Below are positions 18,797-31,381 of a DNA stretch of 64,000 nucleotides, one piece after another. The DNA lies in contig JAQWRT010000005.1 in NCBI GenBank assembly GCA_029243605.1, positions 155,766-219,765 of the forward strand. Direction: 5' to 3'. The translations under genes and the position numbers were made by a program. This DNA comes from Myxococcota bacterium (GTDB lineage Bacteria; Myxococcota_A; UBA9160; UBA4427). The notes below the pieces were generated by a model. The model had not been told where the DNA came from. It saw only the letters and a list, made by a program, of their open reading frames with translations, and did no database searches. Every line of letters begins with the position of its first letter. Positions within the stretch are counted from its first letter, which is position 1.

Positions 18797-19039
18797 TTAT
18801 TCTGGCCTCATCCGAAACAGTCTCAGGACGAAAGCGCCGAAACCTACTACCAACCCGATGTAGAGCCCGACGGGCTCGGTTCCCCATTGTTGATCTGCCA
18901 GATGACCCAGCCCACTTCCGATGGGAATCGCCAAGGCAGCTTCGACGGCGCCCTGGTAGCCGGCTCCCATACGCCGCTTGTCCGACTCTTCGTCGGAACC
19001 GTTCGACTCTGTCGCCTTTTTGGGTTCGCCTTTTTCCAT
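18797..19039 (-). CDS. atpZ: AtpZ/AtpI family F0F1 ATPase-associated protein
   Basis: An 80-residue protein with a charged N-terminal third and two membrane helices (GAVEAALAIPIGSGLGHLAD and VGLYIGLVVGFGAFVLRLFRM), the form of AtpZ proteins encoded at the head of many atp operons and linked to magnesium handling or assembly. ATG 19039 was chosen since upstream sequence is low-complexity and basic; a GTG start at 19162 would add 41 residues. It opens the atpZ-atpI-atpB-atpE operon; the 265 bases upstream, after hemL, should contain the promoter. Confidence 0.72.
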   Translation of the reverse strand: MEKGEPKKATESNGSDEESDKRRMGAGYQGAVEAALAIPIGSGLGHLADQQWGTEPVGLYIGLVVGFGAFVLRLFRMRPE

Positions 19040-19304
19040 CTTGGGTTCTCTGTGTTGTTTGGTTCTCCAGGCTCTTTCGTGTTCTTCGTTCAACCGCGGC
19101 GCATACCGCGGCGCTCGCCCAGGCCCGCTCGAATCGTGACTCCCACCGTGAAGGGAGACCAACTCATCGTCCTCCAGGGACCTCGACCAAGACGCGAGGA
19201 CTTCACCGCCGCCAAGCCCCAGGGGCCCATTTCACCCGACGCCGCGGCAATTCCCCCGGCAGCCCGTGAAACGGCGCGCAGCATAGCCGACCAAGGGAAG
19301 GGCC

Positions 19305-20648
19305 TCAACGGACCCGGGCAGCAGCCCGCAAAGCCTCCCGGGCGACCTCCAGGGTGTGAGCGATATCCGCCGGGCGATGGGCCAGGGAGATGAAGCCTGC
19401 CTCGTAGGCCGAGGGGGCCAGGTTGATCCCCCCCTCCAACATCCGGGCAAAAAAGCGTCGAAAGCGAGCCTCATGGTTCTGCTGGGCATCGGCGAAACAC
19501 GCGATGGGGCCCGGATGAAAGGAAAATCCGAACATTCCGCCCACCGAAGCCGTTGTGAGCTCCACGCCGACTTCGTCCGCCGCAGACTGGAGGCCCTCGG
19601 CCAGGGTGCGGGATCCCTGGCTGAGCCGGTCGTAGACCCCGGGCTTCTCGAGCTGCTCAAGGGTCGCGAGACCCGCCGCCATAGCGAGGGGATTGCCCGA
19701 AAGCGTACCCGCCTGGTAGATATCTCCGGCCGGGGCGATTCTCCGCATCAAATCGTTGCGCCCCCCGTAGGCGGCCGCGGGCATCCCTCCCCCGACGACC
19801 TTTCCCAAGCACGTCAGGTCGGGCCGCACGCCGTAGAGACCCTGTGCACTTCCCGGTCCAACGCGAAATCCCGTCATCACCTCGTCGAAGATCAACAGCG
19901 CCCCCTCCGCGTCGCATAGAGAGCGCAAGCCCTTGAGAAATCCCGGCTGCGGGGGAACGCAACCCATATTGCCCGCAACCGGCTCAACAATGATGCAAGC
20001 GATCTCACCCGGCCAACGGGCGAAGGCCTGGGCCACGGCTTCGAGATCGTTATAGGGGGCCTGGACCGTGAGCTCCGCCATGGCCTCGGGCACACCCGGG
20101 GACCCTGGGATTCCCAGAGTCGCTACTCCGCTCCCCGCACCCACCAGCAAGCCGTCCGAGTGGCCGTGATAACAGCCCTCGAACTTGAGCACGCGATCCC
20201 GCCCGGTATAGCCCCGAGCCAAGCGAATCGCGCTCATGGTCGCTTCGGTGCCCGAGGACACCATCCGCACCTTCTTCACCGAAGGCAGGGCCCGGCAAAT
20301 CGCCTCGGCCAAACTCGTCTCGATCTCGGTGGGCGCGCCAAAACTCGTCCCGTCGCGCAGGGTTTCTCGAATCGCTCTGAGCACCGCCGGGTGAGCATGC
20401 CCGAGAATCAGCGGACCCCAAGAGCCCACGTAATCGATGTACTCGTTTCCATCGACATCCCAGATACGAGCGCCCTTGCCCCGTTTGATAAAGAGCGGAC
20501 TTCCACCCACCGAGCCAAATGCACGAACCGGGCTATTCACGCCACCCGGAATCGAGCGCTTGGCCGCGGCAAAGGCTTCCCGCGAAGCCGAGCGCTTTAC
20601 CCCCGCCTTCGATTTCTTTCTCGACGCCAGAACTGTCTCCCCATCCAC
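19305..20648 (-). CDS. hemL: glutamate-1-semialdehyde 2,1-aminomutase
   Basis: The 447-residue PLP enzyme makes 5-aminolevulinate from glutamate-1-semialdehyde in the C5 route to heme and cobamides. Motifs: SIPGGVNSPVRAFGSVGG, MVSSGTEATMSAIRLARG, CYHGHSDGLLVGAGSG, LIFDEVMTGFRVGPG and the PLP lysine in LTCLGKVVGGGMPAAAYGG. Length is normal with a short Lys/Arg-rich N-terminal extension (LASRKKSKAGVKRS). The start is GTG. The gene begins 43 bases after gyrA on the same strand, so it may be read through from the gyrase transcript. Confidence 0.96.
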   Translation of the reverse strand: MDGETVLASRKKSKAGVKRSASREAFAAAKRSIPGGVNSPVRAFGSVGGSPLFIKRGKGARIWDVDGNEYIDYVGSWGPLILGHAHPAVLRAIRETLRDGTSFGAPTEIETSLAEAICRALPSVKKVRMVSSGTEATMSAIRLARGYTGRDRVLKFEGCYHGHSDGLLVGAGSGVATLGIPGSPGVPEAMAELTVQAPYNDLEAVAQAFARWPGEIACIIVEPVAGNMGCVPPQPGFLKGLRSLCDAEGALLIFDEVMTGFRVGPGSAQGLYGVRPDLTCLGKVVGGGMPAAAYGGRNDLMRRIAPAGDIYQAGTLSGNPLAMAAGLATLEQLEKPGVYDRLSQGSRTLAEGLQSAADEVGVELTTASVGGMFGFSFHPGPIACFADAQQNHEARFRRFFARMLEGGINLAPSAYEAGFISLAHRPADIAHTLEVAREALRAAARVR

Positions 20649-20691
20649 GATCTACGGCTCAGCGGGCCCGAAGCCCTGGGAGCACCAGCGC

Positions 20692-23220
20692 CTAGGCGCC
20701 TTCTTCGGTTTCTTCTTCGTTGCCCGCCGGGTCTTCGGCAGCCGCCGCATCGGCTTCTGCCAGGCGGGCGAGGGCGACAAGTTTCTCGTCGGGCGAGAGC
20801 TTCATGACGCGGACACCCTGGGTTGCGCGACCCATCACCGAGATGCCGGCCACGGGACAACGAAGCATCTTGCCCGCGTCGGTAATCAGCATCACGTGAT
20901 CCCCTTCGTCGACCTCGGCCACCCCGACCACCTCGCCGTTGCGCGCGGTGGCCTTGATGTTGATGATTCCCTGGCCTCCCCTGCGTTGGACGCGATAGTC
21001 CTCAAGCCGGGTACGCTTTCCGTACCCGTTGGCGGTCAGCGTGAGAATCGTGGTGCCGGGTGTGACGACCTTCATTCCCACCACCGAATCGCTTCCGCCC
21101 AGGGCGATGCCACGAACTCCCACTGCGGTGCGGCCCATAGCGCGGATATCACCTTCTTCGAAGAGAATCGATTTCCCGCTCCGGCTCGCCACAAGAACCG
21201 AACTCCCCGAATCGCAACGCTCGGCCGCGATCAACTCGTCGCCTTCGGTGAGCCCCACCGCGATGATCCCGCCGCGCCGAGGGTTCGCATAGGCGCTGAG
21301 CGCCGTCTTCTTGACCACGCCGTTCCGCGTGCAGAGGACGACTGATTCGCCCTCGCCGATATCGCTGAAGCTGCGAACCGGGAGCATGGTCTGAACCTTC
21401 TCTCCCTCGGCCAACTGCAGAGTATTGACGATCGCCTTGCCCTTGGCGGTTCGGCCGAGTTGCGGCAGGGCATGAACCTTAAGCCAATGCAGCCGGCCCC
21501 GGTTGGTGAAAAAGAGCAAATAGGCATGAGTCGAAGCGACCGCGAGGTGGCGAACGAAATCTTCGCTGCGGGTTTCCATCCCTCGGGCGCCCTTGCCCCC
21601 TCGCCTCTGGGCGCGGTAGAGGGTCAGCGGGTTCCGCTTGATGTACCCGAGGTGGGAAAGAGTCACCACCATGTCCTCTTCGACGATCAGATCTTCGTTG
21701 GTGATTCCATCCACCGCTTCAACGATCTGGGTGCGGCGCTCGTCACCGAAACTCTCGACCACTTCGCGTACTTCGTCGATCACCACCGCGAGGATACGTG
21801 AATCGCTCGCGAGCAGATCCTTCAGATCTGCGATGGTCACCCGCAAGGTCTCGAGTTCGTCGATGATCTTCTGGCGCTCCATCGCGGTGAGCGCGCGAAG
21901 TCGCATCTCGAGGATCGCCTGGGCCTGGCGCTGGGAGAGCTCGAAGCGCTCCATCAATTGCTCACGCGCACCCGCCGTGTCGGGTGAGGCCCGGATCAGG
22001 GCAATAATCTCGTCCAGGTTGTCCAGGGCAACCATGAAGCCTTCGAGAATATGCGCGCGCTCCTCCGCGCGAGCCAGGTCATAGATCGCCCGGCGGATCA
22101 CGACCTCTTTGCGGAATTCCAGGAAGTGCCGGAACGCCTCCTTGATGGAGAGCGTTTGCGGCCGGCCGTTCACCAAGGCGAGCAGGTTGACGGCGAAGGT
22201 CGTCTGGAGCGGGGTCATCTTGTAGAGCTGGTTGAGGATGATGTCCTCTGATGCATCTCGCCTCAGCTCGACGACGATCCGCATCCCTTCGCGATTCGAT
22301 TCGTCGCGCAGGTCGGTAATCCCCTGAATACGCCCGTCTCGAACGAGGTCGGCCATGCGTTCAAGGAGCAGCGACTTGTTGACCTGGTAAGGAATCTCCG
22401 AGACGACGATTCGCATCCCGCGCTTGGTCTCTTCGAAAGCCGCCTTGGCCCGGAGCGTCAAATGCCCGCGGCCCGTTGCGTAATAATTGCGTACGCCGTC
22501 GGTGCCGCAGAGCTGGGCCCCGGTGGGGAAATCCGGCCCAGGCATTTTTTCCAGCAGATCATCGAGGGTGCAGTCCGGGTTGGTGGCCTCGAGAATCAGC
22601 GCATCACTCAATTCGACGAGATTATGCGGGGGAATATTCGTCGCCATGCCCACCGCGATCCCCGAAGAACCGTTGGCGAGCAGATTCGGAAAGCGCGCGG
22701 GCAAGACCACCGGCTCTTCCATCTGGCCGTCGAAATTCGCTGCGAAATCGACCGTTTCCTTATCGATATCCGTGAGCATTTCTTCGGCAAGGGAATCGAG
22801 ACGCGCCTCGGTATAGCGATAGGCGGCGGCCGAGTCTCCGTCGATAGAACCGAAATTTCCCTGGCCATCGACCAGCGGGTAACGCAACGAAAAATCTTGG
22901 GCCATGCGAACCATGGCCTCGTAAACCGCACTGTCCCCATGCGGGTGATAATGCTTGAGCACCTCGCCGACGACGCCCACGGACTTCTTGTGCGGACGGC
23001 TCGGGAGCATCCCCTCCTGATTCATCGCGTAAAGGATCCGGCGATGAACCGGCTTCAAACCATCGCGGACGTCGGGGAGAGCGCGGCTGATGATGACGGA
23101 CATCGAGTACGCGAGGAACGAACTTCTGACTTCGTCCTCGATGTTGATGCCGTCGACCGAACCGCCGGGAGGCTCTTCGGGAATATTTTGCGGTCCACCT
23201 TCGGTGGGTTCGTCTGCCAT
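20692..23220 (-). CDS. gyrA: DNA gyrase subunit A
   Basis: GyrA (842 residues) cuts and rejoins DNA in the A2B2 gyrase that adds negative supercoils. The catalytic tyrosine is Tyr136 in [11 protein letters not shown]. The quinolone-determining region reads [13 protein letters not shown], with Ser97 (E. coli Ser83) intact and Glu101 in place of the E. coli Asp87. The GyrA box QRRGGKG is present before the beta-pinwheel C-terminal domain, confirming gyrase rather than topoisomerase IV. The C terminus ends with an acidic Ala/Glu tail. It follows gyrB by 8 bases on the same strand. Confidence 0.98.
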   Translation of the reverse strand: MADEPTEGGPQNIPEEPPGGSVDGINIEDEVRSSFLAYSMSVIISRALPDVRDGLKPVHRRILYAMNQEGMLPSRPHKKSVGVVGEVLKHYHPHGDSAVYEAMVRMAQDFSLRYPLVDGQGNFGSIDGDSAAAYRYTEARLDSLAEEMLTDIDKETVDFAANFDGQMEEPVVLPARFPNLLANGSSGIAVGMATNIPPHNLVELSDALILEATNPDCTLDDLLEKMPGPDFPTGAQLCGTDGVRNYYATGRGHLTLRAKAAFEETKRGMRIVVSEIPYQVNKSLLLERMADLVRDGRIQGITDLRDESNREGMRIVVELRRDASEDIILNQLYKMTPLQTTFAVNLLALVNGRPQTLSIKEAFRHFLEFRKEVVIRRAIYDLARAEERAHILEGFMVALDNLDEIIALIRASPDTAGAREQLMERFELSQRQAQAILEMRLRALTAMERQKIIDELETLRVTIADLKDLLASDSRILAVVIDEVREVVESFGDERRTQIVEAVDGITNEDLIVEEDMVVTLSHLGYIKRNPLTLYRAQRRGGKGARGMETRSEDFVRHLAVASTHAYLLFFTNRGRLHWLKVHALPQLGRTAKGKAIVNTLQLAEGEKVQTMLPVRSFSDIGEGESVVLCTRNGVVKKTALSAYANPRRGGIIAVGLTEGDELIAAERCDSGSSVLVASRSGKSILFEEGDIRAMGRTAVGVRGIALGGSDSVVGMKVVTPGTTILTLTANGYGKRTRLEDYRVQRRGGQGIINIKATARNGEVVGVAEVDEGDHVMLITDAGKMLRCPVAGISVMGRATQGVRVMKLSPDEKLVALARLAEADAAAAEDPAGNEEETEEGA

Positions 23221-23228
23221 GGTCTTTC

Positions 23229-26122
<2,894 letters not shown>

Positions 26123-27247
26123 TCAGATGCGCATGGGCATCACCACCGCCAGGGCGTCCTCATCGTTGGTCGGGACGAGCAGCGCGGGGGACAAATCTCC
26201 TTGGATCCCCAGGCGGATTTCCTTGCTGTGAAGCGAGTTCAGCGCGTCGAGGACGTAGCGGGCATTGAAACCGATGGAGAGGGTTTCGCCGGCATAGTCG
26301 ACGTCGATTTCGTCGCGAGCATCGCCTAGATCGGGATTATTCGAGGTCACCACTGCCTCGCCATTGCTGATTTCGAGCTTCACAGCCCGGCTCCGCTCGG
26401 AGGACAACAACACCACCCGGCGCAGGGCCTTGCTTAAACGCTCGGTATCCAGGACCAGTTGAACCCCAGGCTCCGACGGAATGACCTGCTGGTAGTTGGG
26501 AAATTCGCCCTCGATCAATCGCATGACCAGGGTGACGTCCCCCTTTCTCGCCATGCCATTATTGCCCTCGAAAGCGAGTTCGACCTCGGTGGCATCATCT
26601 TCATCGAGAAGCCGCTTGAGCTCGGCGAGGCCCTTTCGGGGTATAATCACCCCACCTTTAAGGCCATCGGCCGTGGCGGGGATCGCTCGATCGACCATGG
26701 CGAGCCGGTGGCCGTCCGTCGCCACCATGCGCAATTTCGCCTGTTCGTCCTGAACCTCGAAATAGACCCCGTTCAGGTTGTACCGGGTCTCATCCACCGA
26801 AGACGCGTACATCGTCCGTTCGATCATGCCCGAAAGGATTTCGGCGGGCAGGGTGACCGGGTTTTCCGGAGAAAACTCGGGGAGAGAGGGGTATTCCTCG
26901 GCGGCGGTGCCCGCCAGGGTAAAATGGGCTCGGCCGCAGCGGATGTCCAGGTAGGCGTTCGGGGTGGCCTCGAGCTTGACCTTCTCATCCGGGAGCTCCC
27001 GAACGATCTCGAAGAACTTTTTGGCCGAAACCGTAAGGGAACCGGCTTCGCTTACCTCAACCGGCTGGATCGCCCGGATTCCCACCTCGAGATCCGTCGC
27101 CGAAAATTGGAGCGTCCCCTTATCGCCCTTCTTGCTCGCGTCGAGCAAGACGTTGGCCAAAATCGGCATGGAATTCCGTTTTTCGACGATCGCTTGAAGG
27201 CGGCTGAGGGCCTTCAGCAATTCGGATTTATCGATGGCGAGTTTCAT
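26123..27247 (-). CDS. dnaN: DNA polymerase III beta sliding clamp
   Basis: The 374-residue clamp encircles DNA and tethers replicative polymerases. The three-domain repeat is complete: MKLAIDKSELLKALSRLQAIVEKRNSMPIL opens domain 1, AEEYPSLPEF and DETRYNLNGVYFE fall in domain 2, MVATDGHRLAMV is the best-conserved signature, and the protein ends VVMPMRI, the normal C-terminal clamp motif. It is the first leftward gene from the AT-rich gap, next to rpmH going the other way. dnaA, its usual upstream neighbour, is missing from this position. Confidence 0.97.
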   Translation of the reverse strand: MKLAIDKSELLKALSRLQAIVEKRNSMPILANVLLDASKKGDKGTLQFSATDLEVGIRAIQPVEVSEAGSLTVSAKKFFEIVRELPDEKVKLEATPNAYLDIRCGRAHFTLAGTAAEEYPSLPEFSPENPVTLPAEILSGMIERTMYASSVDETRYNLNGVYFEVQDEQAKLRMVATDGHRLAMVDRAIPATADGLKGGVIIPRKGLAELKRLLDEDDATEVELAFEGNNGMARKGDVTLVMRLIEGEFPNYQQVIPSEPGVQLVLDTERLSKALRRVVLLSSERSRAVKLEISNGEAVVTSNNPDLGDARDEIDVDYAGETLSIGFNARYVLDALNSLHSKEIRLGIQGDLSPALLVPTNDEDALAVVMPMRI

Positions 27248-27792
27248 CTCTCGACCTCTTCTCTGTTTTTTAGATTTTTTTTAAGAATAGTGGTCTTAAT
27301 AGTCAGCAAGAAAACGGATAAAAACTACTTAAGTATCTGTTTTTATAGGTATTTCTTGTTTATCAGAGAGATGTCGATTCCTCTCGGGGAGTTTTTTACT
27401 TGGAGTGCGCTGGGACAAAAGATCAAAGCTTTGTTCAAGCTTACCATGGGCGTTGCGGAGAGTGAATACGCTGGGAAGGCCTTTGGATCGTCCCTGGCCA
27501 TGGGGGAAATATAAGAGGATTGGCAAGCGGCGAGGCGGGTGGCTAGGATCCGCCTCCTTCGGAGCCGCGGGTTTGGTTTTCGTCGGATGTCATTTGGATC
27601 ATCGGGATGGCGATTTTTGCCTACCCTTAAGATCTGCCACGGCGACCCGCCGCGATGTAAGTCAGCACCAAGCGAATAGAGTAGATCGATTTGGAATAGT
27701 GAGTGGATAGCAGGAGCTCGCCAGGGGCGGGTTGAAGTCTTCCACTGCGTTGAGTCCATCGGGCCAACCCTCGCAATGAAAGTTTCTCAATC
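27248..27792. other. candidate replication origin (oriC) region
   Basis: A 545-base non-coding stretch between divergent dnaN-gyrB-gyrA and rpmH-rnpA-yidC-parAB. Bases about 27262-27370 are strongly AT-rich, with long T and A runs, in an otherwise very GC-rich window, a possible unwinding element. DnaA boxes are poor: AGTGGATAG near 27702 matches 7 of 9 bases of the reverse consensus and CGGATAA near 27316 matches partly. It must also contain the dnaN and rpmH promoters. No coding frame is convincing and no dnaA is present. Confidence 0.5.
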
Positions 27793-27942
27793 ATGAAGAG
27801 AACGTATCAGCCGAGTCGCACGAAGCGACTCCGGAAGCATGGATTTCGGGAACGTATGAAGACCCGGGCGGGTCGGGCGATTTTGAAGCGTCGACGGGCC
27901 AAGGGGCGTAAGCGTCTGGCAGTTACCGTCGCGTCCAAATAG
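27793..27942 (+). CDS. rpmH: 50S ribosomal protein L34
   Basis: A 49-residue, very basic protein of the 50S subunit. It begins [20 protein letters not shown], followed by [22 protein letters not shown], an essentially textbook L34. It is the first rightward gene after the putative origin, two bases before rnpA, the order found in most bacteria. Confidence 0.97.
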   Translation: MKRTYQPSRTKRLRKHGFRERMKTRAGRAILKRRRAKGRKRLAVTVASK

Positions 27943-27944
27943 CC

Positions 27945-28325
27945 GTGATTCCTAAGACCGGCCGCTTTGCGCGGGCGGACCGATTGCGAGACTCCCGGGA
28001 TTTCAACCGGGTTTCACGCAGAGGACAACGGGTGGCAAGCGGCGAATTCGTGCTGTTGGCGACCCCGGGTGAAGCTGCCGAGAGCAGGCGTCTCGGGATC
28101 AGCGTCAGCCGCAAGGTTGGAAACGCGGTGGTGCGCAACCGGATCAAACGAGGCGTTCGCGACTGGTTTCGCCGTCAGCGAGGGCTATTGCCGGAGTCCG
28201 TGGACCTCGTGGTGATCGCACGCCCCAAGGCGAACCGATTGAACGGCGGCGCGGCCATCGACCTGGCCCTTGAAAAAACATGGGCGCGGGCAAAGAGGCA
28301 ATGGAAGACACCTTCCCAACGATAG
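27945..28325 (+). CDS. rnpA: ribonuclease P protein component
   Basis: The 126-residue protein subunit of RNase P helps the catalytic RNA trim 5' leaders of pre-tRNAs. The signature [29 protein letters not shown] contains the RNR box, and the N terminus has the usual RDFNRV segment. The GTG start is two bases after the rpmH stop. Its 3' end overlaps the yidD frame by about 25 bases. The RNase P RNA gene itself was not seen in this window. Confidence 0.95.
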   Translation: MIPKTGRFARADRLRDSRDFNRVSRRGQRVASGEFVLLATPGEAAESRRLGISVSRKVGNAVVRNRIKRGVRDWFRRQRGLLPESVDLVVIARPKANRLNGGAAIDLALEKTWARAKRQWKTPSQR

Positions 28326-28594
28326 AGCGGTCACCCTCGGCGAAGCGCTCGACCCCGGCGGTCGAAGCATTGAGCCCCATGGCTCGCTGGCTTGTCGCCG
28401 TGCTGACGTTTTGGCACCGGTGGCTTTCTCCTTGGTTGGGCCCCGCCTGCCGCTTTGAGCCCAGTTGTTCGTGTTATGCCGCGGAGGCCGTCGAGGTACA
28501 CGGCCCCATCCGTGGGCTGTGGCTCGGTGCCCGCCGACTCGGGCGCTGTCATCCCTTCAACCCCGGTGGTTACGACCCGGTTTCTCGAGGCTGA
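28301..28594 (+). CDS. yidD: membrane protein insertion efficiency factor YidD
   Basis: YidD is a small membrane-associated helper of YidC-dependent insertion. The family core [21 protein letters not shown], followed by [23 protein letters not shown], is complete, including the conserved cysteines and the HPFNPGG(Y/W)DPV end. Starts at 28280, 28301 and 28379 are possible; 28301 has AGAGG just upstream and overlaps rnpA, while 28379 (MARWLVAVL) gives the more usual length of about 72 residues. The order rnpA-yidD-yidC is standard. Confidence 0.88.
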   Translation: MEDTFPTIERSPSAKRSTPAVEALSPMARWLVAVLTFWHRWLSPWLGPACRFEPSCSCYAAEAVEVHGPIRGLWLGARRLGRCHPFNPGGYDPVSRG

Positions 28595-28597
28595 GTT

Positions 28598-30316
28598 TTG
28601 GACCGAAACCTACTTCTGGCATTCGCTCTATCCATGGCCGTTTTCTCGGGCTGGCTCGCTTGGCAGGACGAAGTGCGCGGACCCGAAAGGCGCGCGGCCG
28701 CGGAGCGGGCCAAGGCCGAGGCGGAGATCGCCCAGGAGAGGCAGGACTTCGCCTTCGAAGAGAGTGAGTCGGACGAGAGCGAACGCGTTCGCAAAGAGCC
28801 CGAAGCGCCCCGGGAGACAGCTTCGGCGCCCGGCGCGCCGGGGGATACCCAAGCCGTCGCGCCCTGGACCGGCTTCCTCGAGTCCGAGACGGTTCGCGCC
28901 GAGTTGACCAATCGCGGCGGTCTGCTCGGGGACTGGCAGGTCAAGGATTATTACGAGACGCCTCGGGGCGAGGTGCACGTCGACCTCATCGACCTGCCCC
29001 GGTCCGCGCCGGGTTTTCTGTCGACGCCCCTGGACGATATCGGTTACGGCGACCTGAGCGATGCGCTCTATGCGGTGGAGAGTTCGAGCGCTTCCGAAGT
29101 TGTTTTCGTGCTTCGGCGGGGTGGCATCGAGGTTCGCAAGACCTACCAACAGCCGAGCGATGGCTATGCCATGAACGTCGCCATCGAAATCCATAACGGG
29201 ACCAGCGCTTCCATCGACCCCGAGCTGAGCTTGCTCGTCCCCCTGGCGGCGAACGACCGCCCGGATTATCGAGAAGCCTCATTGGTGGCCCTTGCCCAGG
29301 GCGAGGTCGAGCGCGAGTTGCTCGCCTCGGTGGGGAGCGGTGGCTTTTTCGGGGGATTCTTCGGAGGCGACGAAGGGCCCTATTCGGCGAGTTCCCAGGT
29401 GCAGTGGGCTGGGATGGATCTGCACTATTTCAGCGGAGTCGTGATCCCGTCGGATCCCGAGGCGACCTCGGTGGACTTCATGCCCCTCGAGCAGGGGAAG
29501 CTCGTGGCCACCCGTCTCACCACGGCAACGCCCAGGCTGGCCCCGGGTGAGCGCTTCGTGCACGAGTACTCGATCTTCCTCGGGCCCAAGGAACCGGCGC
29601 TCCTGAATGAGACCGGTTACGAGATGAATAAGACGATCAGCCAGGGCTGGTCCTGGGTCGCCCCGCTCACCGCGTTCTTCGGCTGGGCCCTCCAGATGGT
29701 GCACCGGGTGATCCCCAACTACGGGCTCGCCATCATCGCTCTGACGATCCTAGTACGGCTGGCGACCTGGCCGATCATGGCGCGCCAGATGAAGTCCTCG
29801 GAGCGGATGCGGGAGCTCATGCCGCGGATCAAGGAGCTCCAGGACAAATACAAAGACGACCGCCAGAAGCAGTCGGAAGAAACCTTCAAGCTCTATCGGG
29901 AAACAGGCGTCAACCCCCTCGGGGGATGTTTGCCAATGGTCCTGCAACTACCTGTATTTATTGGTCTTTTTTACGCCCTCCAGAGCTCGATTGATCTCCG
30001 CCACGCACCCTTCATGCTCTGGATCAACGATTTGTCTGCGCCGGCAACGCTCTTCACCCTTCCCGGGCTCGACTTGCCCGTGCGCCTGCTGCCGATCTTC
30101 ATGGCGGCTTCCATGTTCGGCCAGCAGAAGATGATGCCCCAGACGGGCATGGATCCGACCCAGGCCCGGATGATGCTGATCATGATGCCGGGCATGATGC
30201 TCTTCATCTCCTACACCTTTCCGTCCGGCCTGGTGCTTTATTGGCTGGTCAGCAATCTGCTCGGAATCGGGCACCAACTTCTGGTCCGTCGCAAGATGCA
30301 AGTAGAGGCGGCCTGA
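28598..30316 (+). CDS. yidC: membrane protein insertase YidC
   Basis: YidC (572 residues) inserts and folds inner-membrane proteins alone or with SecYEG. An N-terminal membrane anchor (LLLAFALSMAVFSGWLAW) and an acidic linker precede a large periplasmic P1 domain, typical of Gram-negative YidC. The conserved C-terminal core includes YGLAIIALTILVRLATWPIMARQMKSS with the hydrophilic-groove arginine, and GGCLPMVLQLPVFIGLFYAL, then TFPSGLVLYWLVSNLLGI. The TTG start has GAGG 7 bases upstream. The gene sits between yidD and jag, within one presumed operon. Confidence 0.97.
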   Translation: MDRNLLLAFALSMAVFSGWLAWQDEVRGPERRAAAERAKAEAEIAQERQDFAFEESESDESERVRKEPEAPRETASAPGAPGDTQAVAPWTGFLESETVRAELTNRGGLLGDWQVKDYYETPRGEVHVDLIDLPRSAPGFLSTPLDDIGYGDLSDALYAVESSSASEVVFVLRRGGIEVRKTYQQPSDGYAMNVAIEIHNGTSASIDPELSLLVPLAANDRPDYREASLVALAQGEVERELLASVGSGGFFGGFFGGDEGPYSASSQVQWAGMDLHYFSGVVIPSDPEATSVDFMPLEQGKLVATRLTTATPRLAPGERFVHEYSIFLGPKEPALLNETGYEMNKTISQGWSWVAPLTAFFGWALQMVHRVIPNYGLAIIALTILVRLATWPIMARQMKSSERMRELMPRIKELQDKYKDDRQKQSEETFKLYRETGVNPLGGCLPMVLQLPVFIGLFYALQSSIDLRHAPFMLWINDLSAPATLFTLPGLDLPVRLLPIFMAASMFGQQKMMPQTGMDPTQARMMLIMMPGMMLFISYTFPSGLVLYWLVSNLLGIGHQLLVRRKMQVEAA

Positions 30317-30363
30317 GTCCTTTAAGGCATTCCAATTACCCCCCAAGCGAAAGAGGTTTCCCC

Positions 30364-31317
30364 ATGTACGATCGAAAAACCGAAGCGAACGAATTCGTCG
30401 GCGACAGCGTCGACGAAGCCAAGGCGAGCGCAGCTCGATTCTACGGTGTCGAAGCGAGCGACTTGAAGGTATCTGTCGCGGATGAACTCGCGGTTGCGGG
30501 CTTGCAGGGCCGATCGGCAATCGTGGCGTTCCCGAAGAACGTAGTGCCGGGTAGCAAGCCCGGAGACGACGGTGGCTCACGCGGGGGCCGAGGCGACCGC
30601 GGTGGGCGTGGTGACCGTGGAGACCGTGGTGACCGTGGTGGTCGAGGAGGTCGTGGAGACCGAGGCGGTCGTGGGGGTCGCGGCGACCGCGGCGACCGCG
30701 GAGGCCGGCCCCGGGGCGAGGAGCGAGGCGGCTCCTCGGCATCCGAGGCTCGGGAAGCAAGCGACGAGGGCGTGGCGGTTGCCGCTCCGTCCAACGAGGC
30801 CGTGGAGTCCAAGGGAGCGGCATCGGGCGACCTGAGCGCGGTGGGTAATTTCGTGCTCGGTGTTCTCGAGCGAATGGGCCTCGGGGACTTCGAATTGACC
30901 GAGACCCAGGAAGAGGGCTCGGACCTCACCGTGATCCAGCTGCGAGGAGCGGCTTCGACGGCGCTCTCCGCTGGAGGCGTGCGCACCGTCGAGGCGCTGC
31001 AATTGCTCGCCAATCAGGCGCTCAAGCAGGCCTCCCCTGAAGGCGGCCGAGTTGTCGTGGACACCGATGGTGAAGGCGATGAGCGCGAGTCGTCCCTGGC
31101 GAACCTCGCGGGCAAGGCGGCGGAGCGGGCATCCGATACCGGGCGCTCGGTGGCTCTCGACCCCATGAACCCCAGGGACCGGCGGATCGTGCACGTCGCT
31201 CTGCGCGAAGTCGATAAGATCGCCACCATGAGCATGGGCGAGGGGCGTTATCGCCAGGTGCTCGTCGTGCCCGAAGGCGCCTCTGAGTACGACGAAGCCC
31301 AGGGAGCCCAATCCTAG
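30364..31317 (+). CDS. jag: Jag/KhpB-type RNA-binding protein with RGG-repeat linker
   Basis: The 317-residue protein has a Jag-N domain (residues 1-60, ANEFVGDSVDEAKASAARFYGV), a linker at about 70-118 made almost only of Arg, Gly and Asp in RGGRGDRGG-type repeats, a second low-complexity stretch, a KH domain (LERMGLGDFELTETQEEGSDLTVIQLRG) and an R3H domain (MNPRDRRIVHVAL, MSMGEGRYRQVLVVP). KhpB proteins bind many mRNAs and affect cell division. The GAGG site is 7 bases before ATG. The RGG linker is encoded by a repetitive tract (30570-30715) and is unusually long for the family. Two parS sites follow the stop codon. Confidence 0.9.
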   Translation: MYDRKTEANEFVGDSVDEAKASAARFYGVEASDLKVSVADELAVAGLQGRSAIVAFPKNVVPGSKPGDDGGSRGGRGDRGGRGDRGDRGDRGGRGGRGDRGGRGGRGDRGDRGGRPRGEERGGSSASEAREASDEGVAVAAPSNEAVESKGAASGDLSAVGNFVLGVLERMGLGDFELTETQEEGSDLTVIQLRGAASTALSAGGVRTVEALQLLANQALKQASPEGGRVVVDTDGEGDERESSLANLAGKAAERASDTGRSVALDPMNPRDRRIVHVALREVDKIATMSMGEGRYRQVLVVPEGASEYDEAQGAQS

Positions 31318-31345
31318 GCGGGCAAACCCACCCCGGCGCCGAGCA

Positions 31346-31361
31346 TGTTCCACGTGGAACG
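31346..31361. promoter_or_regulatory. parS centromere site 1
   Basis: TGTTCCACGTGGAACG matches the bacterial parS consensus TGTTYCACGTGRAACA at 15 of 16 positions and is palindromic over GTTCCACGTGGAAC. It lies about 0.85 kb before parA and should be bound by ParB. Confidence 0.9.
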
Positions 31362-31381
31362 TCGCTCGGCTCCACTCGGGG

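Noticed and set aside
27343..27759. minus-strand frame in the origin gap as dnaA or a small gene
   Set aside because: No DnaA AAA+ motifs and no ribosome site; it looks like chance.
30441..31013. minus-strand frame opposite jag with Pro/Arg repeats
   Set aside because: It is the mirror of the RGG repeat tract; jag is clear on the plus strand.
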